A stretch of 12,509 bases of DNA from the NCBI GenBank assembly GCA_900322165.1, contig ONYR01000379.1, forward strand, positions 1-12,509, in the 5' to 3' direction. Origin of the DNA: an uncultured Eubacteriales bacterium (lineage in GTDB: Bacteria > Bacillota > Clostridia > Lachnospirales > Bianqueaceae). The notes beneath the pieces are model-generated. The model was not told the DNA's origin and did no database searches. It saw nothing but the letters and a program-made list of their open reading frames with translations. Positions 7,862-12,509 of this stretch are shown here, piece after piece (position 1 is the first letter of the stretch; the number at the start of each line of letters is the position of its first letter). Both the position numbers and the translations under genes were made by a program.

Positions 7862-7923
7862 GAAAGACCTCTTGGAATGGTTAGAGTTTGATTCGCGGGC
7901 GAAATCGCGCTCGAAACCGCGCG

Positions 7924-7964
7924 AAAAAATAAAAGCCGTGCGCCCTTAGGGGGGGCACGGCTTT
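7924..7964 (-). terminator. Rho-independent terminator inside the ECF operon
   Basis: A 10-bp perfect stem (7955-7964 pairs with 7932-7941 on the minus strand) has a loop that may pair further (GCCC with GGGG) and is followed on the minus strand by TTTATTTTTT (complement of 7922-7931). It lies 12 bases after the S component stop and before the ATPase gene. On the plus strand there is no T-run after the stem, so it acts on the minus strand. Confidence 0.88.
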
Positions 7965-7976
7965 GACAAGACTATA

Positions 7977-8558
7977 TTATTCTTCTTCCTCGAGGTTGGA
8001 ACGCTTCTTGGAACGGTTGGCAAGGATGAACATCAGCGGGATACCGACAATGACTTCCACCGCAATGTTGGAGAGGGAGCCGGCAATTGCCTGAATGAAG
8101 GTAACGTTGAGGTCACCGCCGTAGAAGAGCGTGGTGAAGATAGGCGTGCAGACGCCGAAGGCAAGGCCGTTGCCTACAACAACACAAAGGACGTAGATGA
8201 TCGCGTGCTTCCAGTTGAAGACACCGTCCATAACGTATGCGCCGTAGACCGGAAGCAGACCGACAAAGAAAGCGGCGATCGCGTTTCCGATGGACCAGTC
8301 AAACCACATGCCCCAGCCGCCGATGAGGTCAGCGATAACATTGCCGACACCGGCTGCAACAAAGGCAGGGAGAGGTCCGAAGAGCGCGCCGACAACGACC
8401 GGAACGATCATTGCGGTGGTAAGGTTAGTGTTGGTAGTAACGGGAATTCCGCCGTAAACCATCAGAACGCCGAACAGAGCGGCACCGATAGCAACAGCTA
8501 CGATCGTTTTGGTGTTCCATACACCGAGAAGCTTTTGACCAAGCGTTTTCTGAGCCAT
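7977..8558 (-). CDS. ECF transporter substrate-binding S component (UPF0397-like)
   Basis: 193 residues, the usual size of S components, with about six hydrophobic segments (around 18-35, 49-60, 62-80, 90-110, 118-140, 155-180) and a charged tail rich in Lys/Arg and then Glu. The layout and motifs (IGAALFGVL near the start, FGPLPAFVAAGVGNVIADLIGG, a tryptophan-rich FDW, GVFNWKHAIIYVLC) resemble the UPF0397 group of S components. Databases label that group variously as riboflavin, HMP/thiamine or unspecified, so the label says little about substrate. The start is ATG 8558 (MAQKTLG), 9 bases after AGGAGG; the longer frame to 8663 would run through the promoter and is rejected. It is the first gene of the operon, from promoter 8626-8654. 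With ATPase, T component and four SAM hydrolase relatives downstream, an adenosyl- or methionine-related substrate is a reasonable guess. Confidence 0.88.
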   Translation of the reverse strand: MAQKTLGQKLLGVWNTKTIVAVAIGAALFGVLMVYGGIPVTTNTNLTTAMIVPVVVGALFGPLPAFVAAGVGNVIADLIGGWGMWFDWSIGNAIAAFFVGLLPVYGAYVMDGVFNWKHAIIYVLCVVVGNGLAFGVCTPIFTTLFYGGDLNVTFIQAIAGSLSNIAVEVIVGIPLMFILANRSKKRSNLEEEE

Positions 8559-8567
8559 TTTCAAGAT

Positions 8568-8573
8568 CCTCCT
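8568..8573 (-). promoter_or_regulatory. Ribosome binding site of the S component gene
   Basis: AGGAGG on the minus strand, 9 bases before ATG 8558. It lies within the leader expected from the promoter at 8626-8654 and supports the short start. Confidence 0.85.
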
Positions 8574-8625
8574 CTTGAAGATAGATGATAAATCCGATGT
8601 TTCCACAACGGAAAAATATACATTT

Positions 8626-8654
8626 ATATTATCACTTTTACTGACAGGTGACAA
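8626..8654 (-). promoter_or_regulatory. Promoter of the ECF/SAM hydrolase operon
   Basis: On the minus strand, -35 TTGTCA (8649-8654), a 17-base spacer, and -10 TAATAT (8626-8631), with GATAAT two bases upstream as an alternative. The leader to ATG 8558 would be about 60 bases, too short for any large riboswitch. It is divergent from the CcdA promoter; the two -35 boxes are 8 bases apart. Confidence 0.8.
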
Positions 8655-8662
8655 GGAGAACA

Positions 8663-8690
8663 TTGAAAAAGCGGTGCTTTGTGTTATGAT
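8663..8690 (+). promoter_or_regulatory. Promoter of the ccdA-thioredoxin operon
   Basis: -35 TTGAAA (8663-8668), a 16-base spacer, and an extended -10 TGtTATGAT with the core TATGAT at 8685-8690. Transcription would start near 8697, only about 9 bases before the ATG at 8706, which argues that the real start codon lies further downstream. Confidence 0.8.
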
Positions 8691-8727
8691 TAATGGTGGC
8701 TTTGAATGAATGAGAAAAAATCTCGTG

Positions 8728-8735
8728 AAAGGAGG
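8728..8735 (+). promoter_or_regulatory. Ribosome binding site that points to a TTG start for ccdA
   Basis: AAAGGAGG, 6 bases before TTG 8742-8744. The alternative ATG at 8706 has only a weak GGTGG and almost no leader from the promoter at 8663-8690. Confidence 0.85.
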
Positions 8736-8741
8736 CAGCGC

Positions 8742-9419
8742 TTGGAATATTTCATTACGTTTTTGGAAGGGCTGATTTCCTTTATCTCGCCCTGCATGCT
8801 GCCGATGCTCCCGATCTATCTCGGATATTTTGCCGGAGCCGCCGGTGAGAGCGGGGAGGAAAAGAAGAAGGCCGGAACGCTTCTCGGAGCGGTCTGTTTC
8901 GTTGCCGGATTCACCGTGATCTTTATGCTGATGGGGCTTTTGGCGGGCACGATCGGCCGGTTCCTTGCCCGGTACCAGACCGAACTCAACATCGTGTGCG
9001 GCGTGATCGTCATTTTCCTCGGACTGGTGTTTATGAACGTGATCCCGCTGCCGATGCTGAGCGGAATCCGCAAGCAGTGGAAGATCACCGGACCGTTTTC
9101 CGCGTTTGTTTTCGGAATGATCTTCTCAATCAGCCTGACGCCGTGTGTAGGAGCGTTTCTGGGATCAGCGCTGATGCTTGCCTCGACAACGGGAGGCGCG
9201 GCCAAAGGAGCCGTGCTGCTGTTTGTCTATTCGATGGGCCTTGGAATTCCGTTTATCCTCTCGGCCGTTTTGATCGGCTATCTGGCTTCGGCGTTTACGT
9301 TTATCAAGAAGCATTACCGCGTCATCGAGATCGTGAGCGGTTCTTTTCTCATCATTGTTGGTGTGATGATGGCGCTGGGGTGGCTTAACAAGCTTCTGGC
9401 GGTGCTTTCGTTTAGCTAA
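8742..9419 (+). CDS. ccdA: CcdA-type thiol-disulfide transmembrane reductase
   Basis: 225 residues from TTG 8742; a 12-residue N-terminal extension to ATG 8706 is in frame but poorly supported. CcdA carries electrons from cytoplasmic thioredoxin across the membrane to extracytoplasmic thiol proteins. About six membrane segments are visible. The two conserved cysteines sit in the expected places: Cys18 in FISPCMLPMLP and Cys135 in ISLTPCVGAFLG, each in a Pro-Cys context at the start of one half of the inverted repeat. The N-terminus MEYFITFLEGLISFISPC is typical of short CcdA proteins. The next gene, 11 bases downstream, encodes a membrane-anchored TlpA-like thioredoxin, its likely redox partner. 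No cytochrome c maturation genes are in view, so the pair may serve extracytoplasmic protein reduction more generally. Confidence 0.92.
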   Translation: MEYFITFLEGLISFISPCMLPMLPIYLGYFAGAAGESGEEKKKAGTLLGAVCFVAGFTVIFMLMGLLAGTIGRFLARYQTELNIVCGVIVIFLGLVFMNVIPLPMLSGIRKQWKITGPFSAFVFGMIFSISLTPCVGAFLGSALMLASTTGGAAKGAVLLFVYSMGLGIPFILSAVLIGYLASAFTFIKKHYRVIEIVSGSFLIIVGVMMALGWLNKLLAVLSFS

Positions 9420-9430
9420 AAGGAGTAACC

Positions 9431-10174
9431 ATGGACAAGAAACAAAAAAAGATCGTGCTGGCGCTCGGCCTTGTCGCGGCGCTGGTGCTTGTTCTCGTTG
9501 TGGCAGGGCTTGGGTACCGCAAGCTCAGCTCACTCTATGCGGAGAGGCAAAACAGCGGGACGGAAACGGTGAGCGTTTCGACGGAACCGTCAGATTCATC
9601 GGAATCGTCGGATTCTTCGAAACCGTCGGATTCCTCGGATTCGTCGCAAACCGCTGAGCCTTCGGGCGGGGAGGAATCGCAGGAATCATCGGAATCTTCC
9701 GAGACAACCGAGTCCTCCGAGGAGCCGGAGCTTTCCGAACCGGTCGATGTGGCGCAGAATATCGCGCCGGACTTCAAGATGCTGAATATGGACGGCGAAG
9801 AGGTGCGGCTTTCGGACTTCTGGGGAAAGCCGATCGTGCTGAACTTCTGGGCGACCTGGTGCGGACCGTGCAAGATGGAAATGCCTTACATCGATGAGGC
9901 GTATCAGCAGTACGGGGATGACGTGGTCTTTCTGCTTGTCAACCTGACTGACGGATCGCGCGATACGGTCGAGAGCGCCACAGCGTTTGTGGAGAAGGAG
10001 GGCTACAGCTTCCCGATCTATTTTGACGTGGAGTACGATGGAGTGTACACCTACGGGATCAACGCGATCCCGACAACGTATTTCATCGATGAAAACGGGG
10101 TGCTCTATGACACGCAGATCGGCTCGATGACGCACAATATGCTGAACCAGAAGATCGAGGAGCTGTTGAACTGA
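9431..10174 (+). CDS. Membrane-anchored TlpA-like thiol-disulfide oxidoreductase
   Basis: 247 residues. An N-terminal Lys-rich stretch and a membrane anchor (about 8-28, no lipobox Cys) are followed by a Ser/Glu/Asp-rich linker (about 45-104) and then a thioredoxin fold of the TlpA/ResA type (about 108-247). The active site is WCGPC (Trp143-Cys147), the cis-proline is in AIPTTYF (Pro214), and the entry motif APDFKMLNMDGEEVRLSDFWGKP is characteristic of the family. The protein is expected outside the membrane, reduced by CcdA encoded just upstream, and used to reduce disulfides in exported proteins; the actual client is unknown. ATG 9431 follows AGGAG by 5 bases. The acidic-serine linker probably spans the cell wall and is much longer than in ResA-like proteins. 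Confidence 0.93.
   Translation: MDKKQKKIVLALGLVAALVLVLVVAGLGYRKLSSLYAERQNSGTETVSVSTEPSDSSESSDSSKPSDSSDSSQTAEPSGGEESQESSESSETTESSEEPELSEPVDVAQNIAPDFKMLNMDGEEVRLSDFWGKPIVLNFWATWCGPCKMEMPYIDEAYQQYGDDVVFLLVNLTDGSRDTVESATAFVEKEGYSFPIYFDVEYDGVYTYGINAIPTTYFIDENGVLYDTQIGSMTHNMLNQKIEELLN
9584..9727 (+). repeat. Low-complexity Ser/Glu/Asp codon repeat encoding the linker
   Basis: The stretch encodes residues 52-99, mostly Ser with Asp, Glu and some Pro and Thr, through imperfect repeats of units such as TCGGATTCxTCG and GAATCxTCG. TCG, TCA, TCC and TCT serine codons are mixed, so it is not a perfect tandem repeat, but slippage-driven length variation between strains is likely. Confidence 0.8.
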
Positions 10175-10189
10175 GAGGGCAGAGAAAAC

Positions 10190-10234
10190 AAAAAAACAGA
10201 CAAAGAAAAGGCACGCTGGAATCAGCGTGCCTTT
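10190..10234. terminator. Terminator hairpin, strongest on the minus strand
   Basis: A 12-bp perfect stem (10207-10218 pairs with 10223-10234) with the loop GAAT. Read on the minus strand it is followed by a T-rich tract (complement of the A-rich 10186-10209), so it suits the DUF1508 gene ending at 10301. On the plus strand only TTT follows, so it may also slow transcription of the thioredoxin gene that ends at 10174. Confidence 0.82.
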
Positions 10235-10277
10235 GATGATGTCGTTAAAAGCGATTAGGAATTGAATGTAAGAGGGG

Positions 10278-10298
10278 GGCGGCACCAGGCCGCCTTTT
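10278..10298 (+). terminator. Terminator hairpin of the ccdA-thioredoxin operon (weaker)
   Basis: A 6-bp GC stem (GGCGGC 10278-10283 pairs with GCCGCC 10289-10294) with the loop ACCAG, followed on the plus strand by TTTTACTTACT. The minus strand after the stem is C-rich, so the orientation is plus. It lies only 2 bases from the stop codon of the convergent DUF1508 gene. Confidence 0.6.
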
Positions 10299-10300
10299 AC

Positions 10301-10672
10301 TTACTCAACAACCTCGATGGGAGCTTCTTTTGCGTTCTTCTGGACGGACTCAATGCCGTTGAGCGCGCTTGGCTTTTTCTTGTAGCCTTCGCTGACAGCG
10401 ATGATCTGACCGTTGGTTGCGGTAAGGTTGAAGCGGTATTCACCTGCTTTATCGACATAAAGATTGAATTTGGGGTTCTTGACGGCAACGATCTCTTCTA
10501 CGGTTGCATCCTGAATCAATGCTTTCGGAGCATTTTTCATGACACTCTCCGCGCCGGCACGGCAGGTTTTCAGGGACTTGTAAACCTGAGAGCTTGCGAT
10601 GACCTGGCCGTTGGTTGCCAGCAGATCAAACTTGAAACCGGTTTTGGTGGCTTTGATAATGAATTTTCCCAT
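10301..10672 (-). CDS. Tandem DUF1508 (YegP/UPF0339-like) protein
   Basis: 123 residues made of two DUF1508 units. Unit 1 (about 12-48) contains FKFDLLATNGQVIASSQVY and ends ESVMKNA; unit 2 (about 78-114) contains YRFNLTATNGQIIAVSEGY and ends GIESVQKNA. Each unit is a small beta-rich fold of about 50-60 residues. The family is widespread, with two-unit members such as E. coli YegP, but has no firmly established biochemical role. ATG 10672 has GGAGG 6 bases upstream and a strong promoter at 10721-10749. It is monocistronic and convergent with the thioredoxin gene. No signal peptide or membrane segment is visible, so it is cytoplasmic. Confidence 0.92.
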   Translation of the reverse strand: MGKFIIKATKTGFKFDLLATNGQVIASSQVYKSLKTCRAGAESVMKNAPKALIQDATVEEIVAVKNPKFNLYVDKAGEYRFNLTATNGQIIAVSEGYKKKPSALNGIESVQKNAKEAPIEVVE

Positions 10673-10720
10673 GGCGTGCCTCCTGCTTTGATAGATTCGA
10701 GATAACCTTTTGGTAATTTG

Positions 10721-10749
10721 ATTATACTATAATTCTGAATGCGGTGCAA
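10721..10749 (-). promoter_or_regulatory. Promoter of the DUF1508 gene
   Basis: On the minus strand, -35 TTGCAC (10744-10749), a 17-base spacer, and a consensus -10 TATAAT (10721-10726). The leader to ATG 10672 is about 40 bases. Confidence 0.85.
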
Positions 10750-10819
10750 TCAATTCGTGCAAATAAGACAAAAGAAAATGAAAAATATCAAGCGGTGCCG
10801 TCGAAGTGCCTTAATTGAC

Positions 10820-10848
10820 TTGCGAGAAAAATCGATTCGGCCTATAAT
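10820..10848 (+). promoter_or_regulatory. Promoter of the PAP2 phosphatase gene
   Basis: -35 TTGCGA (10820-10825), a 17-base spacer, and a consensus -10 TATAAT (10843-10848). A TTGACT lies 5 bases further upstream, too far for a normal spacer. The leader to ATG 10888 is about 33 bases. Confidence 0.8.
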
Positions 10849-10871
10849 AAAGAATACGATGAATGCGTGGT

Positions 10872-10879
10872 AAAGGAGG
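10872..10879 (+). promoter_or_regulatory. Ribosome binding site that fixes the PAP2 gene start
   Basis: AAAGGAGG, 8 bases before ATG 10888. An in-frame GTG at 10867 would put this site within the coding region, so it is rejected as the start. Confidence 0.88.
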
Positions 10880-10887
10880 AAAAACAC

Positions 10888-11883
10888 ATGCCGGATATTG
10901 TCGGAAATGTTTTCTATTTTAATTGGGAAGTGCAGCTCATGGAGTGGCTTCAGAGTGTGCTTCCGGGCTGGCTCATCAATGTGATCTCGCAGTTTTCGGC
11001 GTTTGGGGAGCAGCTGCCTTTGGTTGCGATCCTTGGATTCCTTTACTGGAGTCTGGATAAGGAATTCGGAAAATACGTCGGCGTGAATATTCTTGTAGTC
11101 AACATCTGGAATCCGATGGTGAAGAATATCTTCGTAAGGCGCCGTCCGTATTTCGACAATCCGGGCATCAAGATCCTCCGTCCGGTGGAGCCGGACGCGG
11201 ATCTGTACGACATTTCGGCACAGGGCTTCTCGTTCCCGAGCGGTCATTCTGCCAACGCGGTAACAGCCTACGGATCGATCAGCCGCTACGCAAAGAAGCG
11301 CTGGCTGAGAGTGCTGGCCATCGTGCTGCCGCTTTTGGTTGGTTTTTCAAGGGTCGTTGTGGGCGCGCACTATCCGACTGACGTGCTCTGCGGCTGGGGC
11401 CTTGGCGTTCTGGTGATCTTCGTGGTTCCGCTGCTGCAGAAAGTGATTAAAAAGCGCTGGATGTTTAACGGGCTGATGCTTCTCATTGCGCTCCCGGGAT
11501 TCTTCTATTGCAAGAGTACGGATTATTACTCGGGCGTCGGCATGCTCATCGGTTTCCTGGCTGCACTCCCGGTCGAAGAGAAGTATGTCAAGTTTGAAAA
11601 CACCAAGAGCTGGGTGCGCCGGATCCTGCGCGTGATCGGCGGCGGGGCGATCTATCTGGGACTGAACACGGTTCTGAAGCTGCCGTTCTCCTCAGAATTT
11701 CTGGCATCGCCGACCATGGGCGCGTTCCTCATCCGCACCCTTCGCTATGCGATCATTATCTTCGTTGTCATCGCGATCTATCCGATGCTGTTTAAGTACA
11801 CGGCCCGGATCGGAAAAGCCCGCAAGGACACCGGCAGTGAAGATGCGCAGGCTAAGGAAGGAACAAAAACGACGGCTGATTGA
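10888..11883 (+). CDS. PAP2-family membrane phosphatase
   Basis: 331 residues. An integral membrane protein of the type 2 phosphatidic acid phosphatase superfamily, whose members remove phosphate from lipid or isoprenoid phosphates. All three motifs are present: Lys79-x6-Arg86-Pro87 (KNIFVRRRP), Pro117-Ser-Gly-His120 in FSFPSGHSANA, and Ser154-Arg155-x5-His161-x3-Asp165 (SRVVVGAHYPTD). Hydrophobic segments lie before motif 1 (about 41-53 and 63-78), around 140-153 and 168-181, and in the C-terminal half (about 190-205, 208-222, 246-262, 285-303). That half is longer than in the minimal family, and the last 25 residues are a charged tail. Undecaprenyl or phosphatidate substrates are both possible; the sequence does not decide. 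The gene has its own promoter, and the next promoter begins at the base after its stop. Confidence 0.93.
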   Translation: MPDIVGNVFYFNWEVQLMEWLQSVLPGWLINVISQFSAFGEQLPLVAILGFLYWSLDKEFGKYVGVNILVVNIWNPMVKNIFVRRRPYFDNPGIKILRPVEPDADLYDISAQGFSFPSGHSANAVTAYGSISRYAKKRWLRVLAIVLPLLVGFSRVVVGAHYPTDVLCGWGLGVLVIFVVPLLQKVIKKRWMFNGLMLLIALPGFFYCKSTDYYSGVGMLIGFLAALPVEEKYVKFENTKSWVRRILRVIGGGAIYLGLNTVLKLPFSSEFLASPTMGAFLIRTLRYAIIIFVVIAIYPMLFKYTARIGKARKDTGSEDAQAKEGTKTTAD

Positions 11884-11912
11884 TTGTCAAAGCCTTCAGT
11901 CAATGTTATAAT
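11884..11912 (+). promoter_or_regulatory. Promoter of the small membrane protein and endonuclease III genes
   Basis: -35 TTGTCA (11884-11889), a 17-base spacer, and a consensus -10 TATAAT (11907-11912). The -35 box starts at the base after the TGA of the PAP2 gene. The leader to ATG 11967 is about 48 bases, with AGGGGG 8 bases before the start. Confidence 0.85.
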
Positions 11913-11966
11913 GAGGTTTACCTGTCATAAATCAGAGACGGGACTTGAGTTCAGGGGGAAATAAGC

Positions 11967-12431
11967 ATGGCCATTGATCCGATCCGCATGGAAACGGGAA
12001 AAAGAACAGAGCCGATTTTTACGGTAGACAAGGTGCTCGAGATGGTGCTGAGCATCGTCTATGCCGGAGTATGGGTAATGCTTCTGGTATGGTTCTGGAA
12101 GAGCGGAAAAAATGACATCAGCGCTTACGAGGTTACCGCGCTGAAGCTGATCCTGCCGATCGCGACGGTCGTGGTCGCGGCCCTGATCGGACTGAGCCCG
12201 AAATGGGGCTATTTCCGCTGGCTGATGGTACTGTTCTTTGCATTTATGTACTTCCTTTCCAGCTATCTGACACTGGATCTGTTCGACATTCTGAAAACGC
12301 ACGCGATCGTGGTGCCGGATTGGCATCGGCTGATCCCGGGTGCGGTCTGGGCGGCAGTCGGAATGGCAGTGGGAACGGTCGGAAGGTATCTGATTCGGTA
12401 TTTTTTGAAAAAAGAAAAAGACAATGACTAA
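11967..12431 (+). CDS. Small four-helix membrane protein, unknown function
   Basis: 154 residues. I do not recognise a named family. Four hydrophobic segments are visible at about 23-43, 58-76, 82-103 and 121-142, separated by short charged or Trp-containing loops (KSGKNDISAYE, SPKWGYFRW, PDWHRL), with a Lys-rich C-terminus (LKKEKDND). The N-terminal 20 residues are polar and basic and there is no cleavable signal peptide, so it is probably an integral inner-membrane protein. ATG 11967 has AGGGGG 8 bases upstream and a strong promoter before it. The stop overlaps the start of endonuclease III by 8 bases, so the two are co-transcribed and probably translationally coupled, although a functional link is not implied. 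Confidence 0.85.
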   Translation: MAIDPIRMETGKRTEPIFTVDKVLEMVLSIVYAGVWVMLLVWFWKSGKNDISAYEVTALKLILPIATVVVAALIGLSPKWGYFRWLMVLFFAFMYFLSSYLTLDLFDILKTHAIVVPDWHRLIPGAVWAAVGMAVGTVGRYLIRYFLKKEKDND

Positions 12432-12509
12432 ACAAGAACTGGCGCTCGAGGTGATCGAGCGCCTCAAACAATCTTATCCGGATGTGGACTGTACCCTTGA
12501 CTATGATGA
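12424..12509 (+). CDS. nth: Endonuclease III (DNA glycosylase/AP lyase), N-terminal start
   Basis: The frame starts at ATG 12424 and runs off the window after 28 codons. The start MTKQELALEVIERLKQSYPD followed by VDCTLDYD is typical of Clostridia endonuclease III, in which this helix and the 'L.y..PF.lLia..LSaQ' region open the protein. The family removes oxidised pyrimidines and nicks the strand with a HhH domain and a [4Fe-4S] cluster, none of which lie in the visible part. It overlaps the preceding gene by 8 bases and has only an A/G-rich weak ribosome binding site, so translation is probably coupled. The call rests on a short N-terminus. Confidence 0.75.
   Translation, partial: MTKQELALEVIERLKQSYPDVDCTLDYD

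Noticed and set aside
6131..7891. 586-codon open frame on the plus strand opposite the ATPase gene
   Set aside because: It is the antisense of a clear double ABC ATPase gene, has no recognisable domain or ribosome binding site, and its composition (many Asp, Arg, Val, His) is what reversed GC-biased codons give.
7862..7923. Separate promoter for the ATPase gene
   Set aside because: The GC-rich gap has no -35/-10 pair with reasonable match and spacing; the best pair (TTTCGC with TAACCA, 15 bases) is poor.
8559..8620. Possible SAM or other riboswitch upstream of the S component gene
   Set aside because: The leader from the predicted promoter is only about 60 bases, mostly A/T-rich sequence plus the ribosome binding site, with no extended pairing.

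Overview
The window looks like a chromosomal segment of an anaerobic Firmicute, most likely a Clostridia-type gut bacterium. This is an inference from the strong AGGAGG ribosome binding sites, the moderate-to-high GC with A/T-rich sigma-70/sigma-A promoters, and a gene set (fused-ATPase ECF transporter, phospho-sugar mutase, CcdA plus thioredoxin-like protein, endonuclease III) typical of such genomes. I see no insertion sequence, prophage, CRISPR array, tRNA or rRNA gene. No stretch over 300 bases lacks a gene.

Layout. 1-207 is the tail of a pyridoxamine-phosphate-oxidase-like flavoprotein gene on the plus strand. It converges on a phospho-sugar mutase gene (324-2006, minus) across a bidirectional terminator. 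From 2131 to 8558 everything is on the minus strand and reads, in transcription order: ECF transporter S component, terminator hairpin, fused double ATPase, T component, then four tandem genes of the SAM hydroxide adenosyltransferase family (DUF62, SAM hydrolase). They are called here D, C, B and A in order of transcription. The genes are tightly packed: the ATPase/T and D/C pairs overlap, and B and A are 2 bases apart. The mutase follows with its own promoter.

From 8742 rightwards lies a divergently transcribed two-gene operon, CcdA plus a membrane-anchored TlpA-like thioredoxin, which makes an extracytoplasmic thiol-reduction pair. It converges on a small two-repeat DUF1508 (YegP-like) protein at 10301-10672, minus strand. 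Divergent from that, plus-strand genes encode a PAP2 phosphatase, an unrecognised four-helix membrane protein and the start of endonuclease III, which overlaps the membrane protein gene by 8 bases.

The most interesting region is 2131-8558. A complete ECF importer is coupled to four paralogues of an enzyme family that splits S-adenosylmethionine into adenosine and methionine. Three keep the Asp/Arg/His catalytic residues. D has lost them but keeps the C-terminal domain; A keeps them but has lost the C-terminal domain. In this family the active site forms between the N-domain of one subunit and the C-domain of its neighbour, so a hetero-oligomer is plausible. A possible overall role is uptake and cleavage of SAM or a related adenosyl compound. 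That role is a hypothesis; the transported substrate cannot be read from the sequence.
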